Virus record (IMG/VR): IMGVR_UViG_3300020183_000039
Span: 22,570 to 86,569 of that record
DNA from: a virus
Direction: 5' to 3' (one strand)
DNA length: 64,000 nucleotides
The notes beneath the pieces were generated by a model. The model worked only from the letters and a program-made list of their open reading frames with translations. It was not told where the DNA came from and searched no databases. Shown here piece after piece: positions 1-8,565 of this stretch. How positions within the stretch are numbered: the stretch's first letter is position 1; each line of letters starts with the position of its first letter. The position numbers were made by a program, and so were the translations under genes.

Positions 1-617
1 GCACCGAGAGCGGTGTCTCCCATAGACGCGGGATCCGCAAGCACCAGCGCGGCATTAGCCGATGAGGGCTCCGTAGCCAGAGTCCCGAGCGGCTGAGGGA
101 TTGTAGGCAAAGCTCCCGGATACGACGCCAAGGAGTCGTAAACGGAAACTTCAGCGAAGGTTCTCCTCACTCTGATTCCCCTCTCGCCATACTCGTTGTA
201 CTCAGCCTCGTCGAGTGTGAGTGCGGGACGCGGAGCATTGAAAGCTCCGTTGTCAAATACGAGTTCTTCGACGACAACGTTGAAGTACCAATCGTCGTAG
301 ACGACGAACTCCTCGGCCGCTACGACCTGAAACTCGAAGATGTAGTCGTACTCCTGGTGATACGTCCAGGAGGCCGTGGCGTACGGGTAGAGAGTACCAC
401 CAAGGGTTTCCCACCACTCAGGCAGCTCTACACTGCACTCGATAGAACCATCGGGCTCTTCCTCGCAGGAGTCCTCCTCGATTACTACCGTTTGAGTGTA
501 TGTCCAAGCAGCCGTCTCGTACGGCGAGGGCTTTTGGCTCCCGCCTATCGTTTGCCACCACTTAGGTCGCGGATCGCTAGGCGAAGCGTCTGGGTCTCGA
601 CTGTAGTCCCTTCCCAT
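1..617 (-). CDS. Probable tail/baseplate protein, C-terminus beyond left edge
   Basis: The frame opens with ATG at 617, just after an in-frame TAA at 648-650, and stays open to base 1, so about 205 residues are visible and the end of the protein is missing. Two imperfect repeats stand near residues 18-40 and 66-86; each pairs a double Trp with a later PYxTAxWTY stretch. It follows the spike-like gene at 662-1309 and has a GGGTAAAT element 28 nt before its start, so it may begin a new transcript. No family is recognised. A structural role is inferred from position alone. Confidence 0.7.
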   Translation of the reverse strand, partial: MGRDYSRDPDASPSDPRPKWWQTIGGSQKPSPYETAAWTYTQTVVIEEDSCEEEPDGSIECSVELPEWWETLGGTLYPYATASWTYHQEYDYIFEFQVVAAEEFVVYDDWYFNVVVEELVFDNGAFNAPRPALTLDEAEYNEYGERGIRVRRTFAEVSVYDSLASYPGALPTIPQPLGTLATEPSSANAALVLADPASMGDTALG

Positions 618-645
618 CCACGCGATCCGGGCGTCGTTAGGAAGG

Positions 646-653
646 ATTTACCC
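646..653 (-). promoter_or_regulatory. Late-promoter-like element GGGTAAAT
   Basis: On the minus strand this reads CAGGGTAAATCC, 28 nt before the ATG at 617. It is one member of a recurring coding-strand element (consensus GGGTAAAA) found before structural, lysis and auxiliary genes here. The promoter role is inferred. Confidence 0.45.
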
Positions 654-661
654 TGATGAAG

Positions 662-1309
662 TTAAGTCGTGGCTTCGACATCGTCATTGACCTTGCCCTC
701 GCTATCACCATCGCTATCCGCCGCCTGCGACTGGTGGATGTGCTTCAAGTCGATATGACGAACCCATTTGTAGCCGCCTCGATTGAGGCAAACGCATAGC
801 CAGTCATATCCTTGAGGCCCACCCTCCTCTACTATCATGCACCCGATATTGTCCTTGCTAGCCGGAGGGAGCTGGCCGGACGGGTAGACAGGGAGGCGTG
901 TCATAGCGGAGTTCTGAGGCTGCTTAGCCTTGTTGAACTCATTGGGGTCGTAGACCGGATCGCCGAAGTTCAGTCGGTTGGGATCTCCGTCGCGGGGCGT
1001 GATAGGGACCCGAGCCTTCTTGTCGACAAGAGCTTTGGGCTGCTTCCCTTTGAAAGGCACGACCGGGTAGATCCAGTCTGTCTCCGTCGGTTTTCCGCTC
1101 TGGTCAAATCCCTTGCCCTTGAGATAGTCCGGGTTGACCTGATCCAGGACTACTCGCACTCTGCCCTCTTGTTTGGGATCTTCTACGTCGATCACGGTGC
1201 CGTAGGTGCTTTGCATCTGGCCGCTAAGGCTAGCGGCCTGTTGGGCCCCACGGAAAGATCGAAGAAGTATACCGGCCAGCTGGTCGATGTTTGAGCTAGT
1301 ATTGGCCAT
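662..1309 (-). CDS. Baseplate spike/assembly protein, gpV/gp5 OB-fold-like
   Basis: This 215-residue protein has near residues 36-60 the pattern YGTVIDVEDPKQEGRVRVVL, then DWIYPVVPF. That is how the OB-fold domain of tail-spike proteins (P2 gpV, T4 gp5 N-terminus, VgrG) usually begins: a G-x-V, a DP, then GRVRV. In those phages the domain sits at the tip of the tail tube and joins the spike to the hub. The last 25 residues are acidic and probably disordered. Its ATG overlaps the stop of 1309-1608 (TGATG). No beta-helix spike repeats are visible, so the spike proper may be elsewhere. Assignment is by motif and context. Confidence 0.55.
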   Translation of the reverse strand: MANTSSNIDQLAGILLRSFRGAQQAASLSGQMQSTYGTVIDVEDPKQEGRVRVVLDQVNPDYLKGKGFDQSGKPTETDWIYPVVPFKGKQPKALVDKKARVPITPRDGDPNRLNFGDPVYDPNEFNKAKQPQNSAMTRLPVYPSGQLPPASKDNIGCMIVEEGGPQGYDWLCVCLNRGGYKWVRHIDLKHIHQSQAADSDGDSEGKVNDDVEATT

Positions 1310-1608
1310 CAGCGAGTGATGCTTCTAACGGCAGCTTTTACCCGGCGCTGTGGCACCGCTTTCTTCGGAGTGAGCGGACGAGGCTCTTCGTGATGACGCT
1401 TGACCTCAGGCGCCACAGTCGGTTCTTCAGAAGCCTCAGTGGCCTGAGCAGAGCTTTTCTTCTTGCGAGCACGCTTAGCTTGAGGCTCGCTTCCAAACCC
1501 TTGGGCCGACTCAAAACCGGCTTCGGATTGCTCTTCCGGAAACTCGTTAGTAAGAACTTCCGGTTGCGGTTCGATCACGCTTTCAGCGATGAAGTCGTCC
1601 ATGGTCAT
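1309..1608 (-). CDS. Hypothetical charged linker-like protein in baseplate operon
   Basis: This protein has 99 residues starting MTMDDFIAES. The ATG at 1608 overlaps the TGA of the 1756-residue upstream gene, which is why this start is chosen over one at 1677. It is very rich in Glu, Lys, Arg, Ala and Pro, without a hydrophobic core, and so is probably disordered; the C-terminal third is strongly basic. It lies between the Ig-repeat protein and the spike-like gene. I recognise no family. Confidence 0.6.
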   Translation of the reverse strand: MTMDDFIAESVIEPQPEVLTNEFPEEQSEAGFESAQGFGSEPQAKRARKKKSSAQATEASEEPTVAPEVKRHHEEPRPLTPKKAVPQRRVKAAVRSITR

Positions 1609-4600
1609 TGTACTGTGATAGATGCTTGATTCGAGGTAGCCTGAGACGCCGGAGTACCATTGGAACTGATAAGGCAACGGAAGAGATAGCCATTTGCCAA
1701 AGTCGAGAATGGTCTCACGACGAGGAACGAAGTGTCTGGATAAGTAGCTATGATGACATCATAGCCCTGGTCCGCCACTGTAGCCGTGGGTAGAGGACCA
1801 TCGTACGTGCCGGAATCCAGGGTGGGCTCAGGAGTATTGCCCGTGTCATTGGTGCTGATCAAGCGGCCGAAGTCGTCGATCAGTTCCAGGAGAGACTCAG
1901 TGAGGACCTCCTCAGGAACGAATGTGAATCCGAACTCGTCATTGTCGATCAGAGGCCCGTCACTGATTGTAGTCCAGCCGCCGCCACTGTTAGTGTTCAT
2001 CTGCCACTGGTACGTCAGCGTGCCGCTGTCGTCAGAGTAGGCCTGGATGAAGAAGCTCGCGAGCTCTCTGAGGCCGATAGGGCCGAGATTTTGCGGCTGC
2101 TGAGTGATGTAAATGCCGATGCCGTAGATGACCAAGCGGCCGGGGCCAGTCGAAGTGGCCGGAGGCGCCGTATTGCTCGAGGTAACGATGCAACGGACTT
2201 TGTAGTTGAGCGCGGCAGTCGAAAGAGCAACCACGCGCAGGTTTGGTCCTTCTGGATAGAAGGAAACCAGGCCGTCCCAGGGATCGTCTGTGACGGTGGT
2301 CGGGTAGGGAGCCCCGTCCATGTCTCCGTCATCAAGCGTCTGAGTAGCGGGAGCGGCGATGTCTTCGACAAGTTCGAAACCGTCTTCCGTCTCGAGAATC
2401 AACAGAGATTCTGTTGCGATGTCATCGCCGGAAACGGACGCTCCGATAAGCCCGTTGTCATAGCTTTGGCCGGTGATTGTGACAAAGCCAGACCCGGTGT
2501 CTAGTTGCCACTCGTAGGACAGAGTGCCACCATCGTCGGTGGTAGCATTGACCGAGAAGTAGCCTTCTTCGCGCGTGAAGAGATACAGGTCACTCGGACC
2601 TGTAATCGTGATAGTGCCAGGAAGAACAGTAAGCTGTGCGCTGCTGCTGAACACCGTCGGAGCCCCGCCAGTGCTATTGACAGCGGCACGGTAGAGGCTT
2701 CCGTCGAGAGCAAGGCCAGCCGGCGTGACACCGAGAACCGGAGTCGTGACGCCGGAGAATTGACCTCCATTCGTGAGGTTGATCCAATTCGTACCATTCC
2801 ACTGTTGCCACTGGTACGAGACAACTCCGTTATCGTTCGTCGTTGCGGCGACAGAGAACTGCGCGAGGTTCGTGGAAACGACAGTGGAGTCACCAGGCTG
2901 ACTCGTGATCGTGATCTCCTTGGGAATCACCGTGAGCAAGCAAGGCTCGGAGGTGACGTACGTGAATCCGAGATCAGATTCGACCGCTACTCTGAATTGA
3001 GCCTGATTGTAGAAGTTGTCCTGAGGGGTGATCGTCAGCTTGTAAGTAGTCGCGCCATCGAACGTGGCATTATCGTTGATGTCAACCCACGGAGAAGTCG
3101 GGGTGAGACGAACTTGCCAACGGAAGAAGAACGGCTCGACGACCCCGTTGAGAATGGTGATCTCAACGTCGCCGCTGTCACCAACGAGAAGCGAAAGCGA
3201 GAGTGGCTTGATAGCCACGAACGCGCTTGACCTAGAGCGAGTACCAAGCGGACGGGGAGGACGGGGGAGGAACTCTTTGCGCTCGTGAAGAAGGTAAGCA
3301 GTCTCGGTCTCGACGCAGATGTCGTCGATGACATCCTCCTCATCGATCAGGATCTCGCCGGCCTCTGTGGTGATCTCAAGATCATTCTCCGTGGTGATGG
3401 CAGGGGTGGCGTCCTCTTTGCCGAACAGGCACTCGGTGCGGAAACTGTAGAGCGCCTTGGGATCGAAGACAGGATCATCGCTCGCGGACAGGTCTGCCAC
3501 AAAGTACGCATAGCACACCGCGTAGTTCGAGAAAGACGCGCGATCAACATCGTCCGGGAACTCGACATTAGGAGCGATGAACTCACTGGAATCTCCGAGT
3601 TCAGCTTCGGGGCCGATTGCGTACGTCAGGATGCCCTCGTCCACGTCGGTCTGGAGGAAGCCCGTGAGGAACCGTCTCCGACTGGAGTACTGGAGGTAAC
3701 GGCCAGCGCGAGAGCCATCTGGAAGCAACCGACGATACGCGTAAGCATCGTAGTCTACGATCGTGGATGGGTTGAAAGGCTTCGAGTTGGCGGGGTTCTC
3801 GAAACTGATGATCGCCTGCTGAAATCCAGACTGGTTATCTAGGTCCGTATCGCGGACTTGAGAAACGAGATAGTCCTCCACGTAGAACGTGGTGTAGTCC
3901 GGCAGAGCGGTTCCATCTAGATAGTAGTCCTCGTCATAGAGTCTCGGTCGAAGGCTCGAAGGAGTAGTTTGAGTCTCCGAAGGAGGCAGGAGCCGCGAGA
4001 AGTAGCTCTGGTTCGCAAGTACTGCCTCGGTGCGGTTCCAGAATCTTGCGTTCCGGGGGTACTCGAGAGGCAGTCGAGCAAAATGACGGTACTGAGCCGG
4101 ATCTTCCGGGCCTGTGTTCTTGTCCGCGATCAGCGTGTTAGTGTACGCGGCGTCGTAGCCTACGTCGGCCACATTGAGCACACGATGCTTCCAGAGACGC
4201 AGAGGCGTCTTGGAGTTCATCACCGTCGGACGCATGCGCCAAGCGGGAGACTGGAAGATGATCTGATCCAGACGGACTCGGATGGGCAGAGGAGGGCAAG
4301 GCTCCGGCGGAGGATTTTCCGGATCGCAAGGCTGGCAGAGAAGCTCACCCTTGTCGTAGAAGCCTTCGTCCGCGTCGGAAGTCGGGACTGTGAAGTCGAT
4401 GACCCCGTTGTCGAGATAGCATTGAGGAGGAGGAAGAGGCTTACCGCAGGGCGTGCAAACCGTGGGAAGATACGTATCCGTGTACTCGCCCTGATCAACC
4501 ACTGTCTCAGCGGAATCGTCGCCGAACTCCTCGTCGTTCAGAGTGCAAGTGATCTCCGATGCTACGCCAATGAAACCGTCGTCATAGCCGATGCAGGCGA

Positions 4601-6875
4601 TCTCGGGACTAACTACTCTGTCATATTCCTCGCCGTCGTACAGCACGCAGTCGTCATCGATATCCGCAGAGCCGAGGCCATCGATCCCGGGAGGACCGAG
4701 GAACGGGAGTTGCCCGTAGACGTAAGGACCATTGTCGATGGTGCCGCACTCCTCGCCACAGACCGTGTTGACTAGCGGCGGCGGCAGCGGGTTGCCCACC
4801 GTATAGATCCCGCCATCAGCGTTCTCGCAGAGAGTCGTGGGAGCAAAGTTGCAGAACGGTTGGATCAGCTCGTCGAACTCTCCGTCATCGAACGACAGGA
4901 ATCCAGAGATGAACTTGGCATTGAGGCATCCGACATCGGATTGCTCAGCGTAGAGCACAGCATCGAGTTCTGGTCTGCGATCGAATTCGCCGTCATCGGC
5001 CGTCATCCAGGCGGCTTCGGCCGGGATCGGGAAGTAGGTCTCGTTGTCTAGAGTCGGGTCAAAGACCCACTCCACGCAGGGGAACTCGACTTCGCCGAAC
5101 GTCGTCTTAGCGTTGTACTCGAACGACACCGCACTGAGCTCGAGCCCGTCGAACGCTAGAGCAAAGCCATCGTACTCGCCATCCGAGTCGCTAGCGACAA
5201 GCACGATCTCGTTGAACTGGCCCGGATCAGACATGAGGACAGGACCCGGTTGCCCGTCGACATCGATGATCAAATCATCGTAGTCAATGATACGCTCGAA
5301 ATCCTCTTGAGTGACGTTTCCGTCAAAGGGGCTACGATCGTAGATTCCCTCGTCGACCACGTTCGTGGGCGGGATGGCATCATCGAAGTCCCCATCGTCC
5401 AGGTAGAACTGCCCCAGTGGCTGCTCATACTCCCCATTGTTGATATCTCCGTCGATAGGTCCCAAGAACAGCACGCCATTGCAGCCTATGGCAAAGCTAG
5501 TATCTGGCCCGGGATCCGTAGCGATCTCATCTGGCTCCGGGTCATAAAACTGTCGGAGCGTCATCGTGAAGTTCGGAGTATCGCAGATACCGAACTCGGG
5601 GTCAGGAGGCAGATAGCAAGGCTTGGTATAGATGCTCGCGTCGTCGATGCAGATCTCGAACCCGTTTTCCGTTGCCAGCTCAGTGGGCTCGTCTGTGAAG
5701 AACCCGTCGTCATCCAGACTAGACGTCGGAACGGATGTCAGCGGGTACTCACCATTGCTAACGGTCTCCAGGGGCGGGATCGGATCTTCGAATGTCCCGT
5801 TGTCGGTAATACTAGCACTGCCCTGCGGAGCATTGATGAGAAGTTTGATCGGAGGCTCGGTCTCGACATTGCAAGCCGGGTCTTCGATGGCCAGAAGTTC
5901 GCCGTTGTCCGTCTCCAGATCTTTCAGATCCTGAGTCTGCAGGACAGTCGTTTTCGTCTCGAGAGACACCGTAGGATTATAGACGTCGTCACAGCCTTCG
6001 ACTGAGAAGTTGTAGTGAGACGTGAGGTATGCCGTGGCTGGCCCTGGCTTGAGACCGATAAGCTCAAGAAGTTCGGCAATGGAGATCTCCTTGAGGATGT
6101 CGTCCAGAGACAGCCCTTCTTCTTCGTTGAACCCGTGGACGTCAAGGGCGTCGAAGAGGAAATGACTCGAGATCCAGTTGCCTTTGTTGCCCCAAAGGCC
6201 GAGGAACTGGTTCCTGATCTGCTCAGATCCCCAGTCATTGATGTCTTCCCAGTCTTCGATGAAGAAGAGGAATGGCTCGGCGAGAGAGCCTTCTACAGAG
6301 ATATTGACGCCAGTGCTATCGGAGTTAAGGATCCGGACAGACGTGAGCCGTTGAGATATGTCCTGAGTAACATAGAAAGTCTCGTCGGGACCGCCGGCTG
6401 CCGTGACATCGACAAGCTCATTGAACACGTACTCGCCGCCTACAATCAGGCGAGGAGTGCTTTCGTACAGGACGTCACGAGGCTGGCCAAACGGCACAAC
6501 ATGGGTCTTGCCGTCCTGCGCGAAGACGTCGAAGGCCAGGTCAGCTGAGGCCCCGACTTTAGAGCGGTTGAAAGGGGCCGGACGCTCGGAGTAGTCCCTG
6601 TCTTTATTGTAGACACCGTAAGAGCCGACCTGTACGGCTCGCTTCTCGGATACAGTACGAGGAAGCCCTTCCCACTCGTACGACCCATCGATCGTGGGGA
6701 TCCTTTTCCCCCAGTACGAAGGCCCGTTAAAGCCAAGCAGCTGAGCGTTCCAATCGATCTGGCCGTTAACACGCGCCAGAACCTGACTCAGAGCCTGCTT
6801 CTGCTCTTCGGTGTAAACCGTGGGAAGATGGCCACGGAGCTCGTATTGTTCCCGGTCGAATACGGGGCTCGGCAT
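1605..6875 (-). CDS. Giant Ig-like repeat fibre/adhesin protein (1756 aa)
   Basis: Probably a virion surface or fibre protein. The N-terminal 150 residues have no clear family. From about residue 340 to 860 there is a long run of short acidic repeats with the core D-D/E-G-x-F/Y-D, often followed by PP (for example DDGEFD, DEGFYD, DNGEYE). From about 1220 to the end are four bacterial Ig-like repeats, each starting near I-T-x-Q-P and containing the YQWQ or YEWQ core. Ig-like domains on phages commonly bind cell-surface sugars. The gene sits between fibre-like genes (6879-8565) and the spike-like gene, with short overlaps. No tail-tape-measure features are seen. The receptor-binding role is inferred. 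Confidence 0.7.
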   Translation of the reverse strand: MPSPVFDREQYELRGHLPTVYTEEQKQALSQVLARVNGQIDWNAQLLGFNGPSYWGKRIPTIDGSYEWEGLPRTVSEKRAVQVGSYGVYNKDRDYSERPAPFNRSKVGASADLAFDVFAQDGKTHVVPFGQPRDVLYESTPRLIVGGEYVFNELVDVTAAGGPDETFYVTQDISQRLTSVRILNSDSTGVNISVEGSLAEPFLFFIEDWEDINDWGSEQIRNQFLGLWGNKGNWISSHFLFDALDVHGFNEEEGLSLDDILKEISIAELLELIGLKPGPATAYLTSHYNFSVEGCDDVYNPTVSLETKTTVLQTQDLKDLETDNGELLAIEDPACNVETEPPIKLLINAPQGSASITDNGTFEDPIPPLETVSNGEYPLTSVPTSSLDDDGFFTDEPTELATENGFEICIDDASIYTKPCYLPPDPEFGICDTPNFTMTLRQFYDPEPDEIATDPGPDTSFAIGCNGVLFLGPIDGDINNGEYEQPLGQFYLDDGDFDDAIPPTNVVDEGIYDRSPFDGNVTQEDFERIIDYDDLIIDVDGQPGPVLMSDPGQFNEIVLVASDSDGEYDGFALAFDGLELSAVSFEYNAKTTFGEVEFPCVEWVFDPTLDNETYFPIPAEAAWMTADDGEFDRRPELDAVLYAEQSDVGCLNAKFISGFLSFDDGEFDELIQPFCNFAPTTLCENADGGIYTVGNPLPPPLVNTVCGEECGTIDNGPYVYGQLPFLGPPGIDGLGSADIDDDCVLYDGEEYDRVVSPEIACIGYDDGFIGVASEITCTLNDEEFGDDSAETVVDQGEYTDTYLPTVCTPCGKPLPPPQCYLDNGVIDFTVPTSDADEGFYDKGELLCQPCDPENPPPEPCPPLPIRVRLDQIIFQSPAWRMRPTVMNSKTPLRLWKHRVLNVADVGYDAAYTNTLIADKNTGPEDPAQYRHFARLPLEYPRNARFWNRTEAVLANQSYFSRLLPPSETQTTPSSLRPRLYDEDYYLDGTALPDYTTFYVEDYLVSQVRDTDLDNQSGFQQAIISFENPANSKPFNPSTIVDYDAYAYRRLLPDGSRAGRYLQYSSRRRFLTGFLQTDVDEGILTYAIGPEAELGDSSEFIAPNVEFPDDVDRASFSNYAVCYAYFVADLSASDDPVFDPKALYSFRTECLFGKEDATPAITTENDLEITTEAGEILIDEEDVIDDICVETETAYLLHERKEFLPRPPRPLGTRSRSSAFVAIKPLSLSLLVGDSGDVEITILNGVVEPFFFRWQVRLTPTSPWVDINDNATFDGATTYKLTITPQDNFYNQAQFRVAVESDLGFTYVTSEPCLLTVIPKEITITSQPGDSTVVSTNLAQFSVAATTNDNGVVSYQWQQWNGTNWINLTNGGQFSGVTTPVLGVTPAGLALDGSLYRAAVNSTGGAPTVFSSSAQLTVLPGTITITGPSDLYLFTREEGYFSVNATTDDGGTLSYEWQLDTGSGFVTITGQSYDNGLIGASVSGDDIATESLLILETEDGFELVEDIAAPATQTLDDGDMDGAPYPTTVTDDPWDGLVSFYPEGPNLRVVALSTAALNYKVRCIVTSSNTAPPATSTGPGRLVIYGIGIYITQQPQNLGPIGLRELASFFIQAYSDDSGTLTYQWQMNTNSGGGWTTISDGPLIDNDEFGFTFVPEEVLTESLLELIDDFGRLISTNDTGNTPEPTLDSGTYDGPLPTATVADQGYDVIIATYPDTSFLVVRPFSTLANGYLFRCLISSNGTPASQATSNQASITVQ

Positions 6876-6878
6876 GGC

Positions 6879-7082
6879 TTAGAAAGTCCCGTTGTTGACG
6901 AGAGTCGGAAGAGCCGCTTCTATAGCGGCCTTCTGCGCGTCCACGTAAGCCTTGGTAGCTCCTTCGTCGGGGACAAGGGGATAGACATTAACATCGGTCT
7001 CGAGTCCCGTGATGCGATTGCCACGCATATCAAGAACTCCGGTTATCTGAACGTCCGCACCAGAAACCCTAGAAGAAGCCAT
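6879..7082 (-). CDS. Short fibre-linker protein with ATKAYVD motif
   Basis: This 67-residue protein contains MRGNRITGL followed 20 residues later by EGATKAYVDAQ. The pairing of 'x-G-N-x-I-x-x-L' with 'A-x-K-x-Y-V-D' is widespread in phage tail fibres, at the junction between shaft segments (T4 gp12/gp37 type). It ends in NNGTF, similar to the DxGFF ends of two neighbours. Its start lies inside the end of 7069-8565. It may be a small trimeric adaptor. Function is inferred from motif and place. Confidence 0.6.
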   Translation of the reverse strand: MASSRVSGADVQITGVLDMRGNRITGLETDVNVYPLVPDEGATKAYVDAQKAAIEAALPTLVNNGTF

Positions 7083-8565
7083 CGTCCAACGCTGTCGTGA
7101 ATGTTATGTCGACGTATGCCTTTGTCGACAGATCAGACTGCTCAACAGGTGCTCCCAAGTTGATCACTTGCTGTGGAGTTACTGTTGAAGTCTGAACTAT
7201 AGAGACGATATTCTCAGCCAGGACCAGAAATCCAGCTGGGTCCGTGGCTACGTTATCTCGAAGTGGATCAGAAAGAAGATCCGCGTCTCCGACGATCTGA
7301 GTCGGAGGCCTGAGTTCGATAGCTACCGGCTGATCGAATGTCGGAGCTTCGGTGTCCGAGCCGAACTTGAAATTCCCGCGGTCGAGAAGGTCATCATAGA
7401 GTTTGACAGCGCCGGTGACCGGCGACATGTACTCAGCGGAGTACTTCTCTATGGAAGTGAAGAGTTCTCGTAGTGAATTGTCTTGGAAGTCCGTGAGCCA
7501 TTTAGCTACTGGCTCGTATTTGACGGACGTGAAATTACGCTCGTCCGTCGTCTCCACTACGGCTTGTTCCTTGACCTCCAGCGTAGCAAGTACGATGTAA
7601 GGCCGCGGTTCCAGTTGATCAAACTTACCCTCAAGGAAGGGTTGTACTATAGTAACAGAGCCTACTGGCCGCTGATTCGGGTAGACCGCTTGGCCGGTGT
7701 AGAGGACCGAGGTGACTTCGGCGGTGCCGTCCCAGAAGAACAACTTCCAGTAACGCCGGCCCCCGTCGGAATTGCCTCTAACGGTCCAACCAAGATCCTC
7801 TGGCTCCCGGCTATCTTCTATGTGCCAGACGATCGCGTCGATGGAACTGTAGAGCGCGCATTTGGCCGTCCCAAGCAGTGGTTCGGCGACCGAGAGCTTG
7901 AACTCTCTGGCCACGACCGGCACCGTGAAGTCGATGTCGACATACGAAGCGTCTGGGTACTTGCCAGCTACGGCGTATTCAGTAGGACTCCATGATCCGT
8001 CCTCGAAGCTCGAGAACATCGCCGAGACCGGGCGGTACGGAGCGGTCCTATTCGCCTCGTAAAGCGAGGCGCTGCCCCCAAGAGAGTAGTTCTCGACGTC
8101 GAAAACACCGTCAGGCGGGTCTTCAGGCCGAGCGTAGTCTATGTAGTATCCAGCCTGATAGACTCCGTCCTGAACCCCGCCGTCTACGATCGTTCTAAGA
8201 TCGATGGCGAGAGTATCGGTCTGGATCTGGCCATGCTGCCAGGTGATCGTCCCGCTCTCGAAGAGCAAGATATGTTGGTCCTCAGTCCATGCCCCAACTT
8301 CTAGCGAGCCGGGACCACGAGTTGTACCAAACTGCGGGTCGACGTAGACCAGGCCATTGTCCTTCTCCCCAAAGTACTCGAGTTGGAACCCCTGAGAGAT
8401 GCCGGGAAGGCGATTGTAGATCGGAAGACCGTCAGCTCGCCCCCAAACCGTAGGGACCGGAGCGATCCGCTTAATCCTAGCGGCTTCCTCATTGAGAACC
8501 TGGACTTTAGCAAATCCGTCTACAAGAGGCTTCGTTACGATCTTGCTAGGTGGAGCTTTCGTCAT
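7069..8565 (-). CDS. Baseplate/tail fibre protein ending in KAYVD and DDGFF
   Basis: This protein of 498 residues starts at the ATG that overlaps the stop of the baseplate J gene (ATGA). Most of it looks beta-rich without a family I can name. Near residue 480 it has LSTKAYVD, the fibre-junction motif also present in the next gene, and its last residues are ALDDGFF. A link between the J-like wedge protein and the distal fibres would fit its position. There is no catalytic motif. Confidence 0.6.
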   Translation of the reverse strand: MTKAPPSKIVTKPLVDGFAKVQVLNEEAARIKRIAPVPTVWGRADGLPIYNRLPGISQGFQLEYFGEKDNGLVYVDPQFGTTRGPGSLEVGAWTEDQHILLFESGTITWQHGQIQTDTLAIDLRTIVDGGVQDGVYQAGYYIDYARPEDPPDGVFDVENYSLGGSASLYEANRTAPYRPVSAMFSSFEDGSWSPTEYAVAGKYPDASYVDIDFTVPVVAREFKLSVAEPLLGTAKCALYSSIDAIVWHIEDSREPEDLGWTVRGNSDGGRRYWKLFFWDGTAEVTSVLYTGQAVYPNQRPVGSVTIVQPFLEGKFDQLEPRPYIVLATLEVKEQAVVETTDERNFTSVKYEPVAKWLTDFQDNSLRELFTSIEKYSAEYMSPVTGAVKLYDDLLDRGNFKFGSDTEAPTFDQPVAIELRPPTQIVGDADLLSDPLRDNVATDPAGFLVLAENIVSIVQTSTVTPQQVINLGAPVEQSDLSTKAYVDITFTTALDDGFF

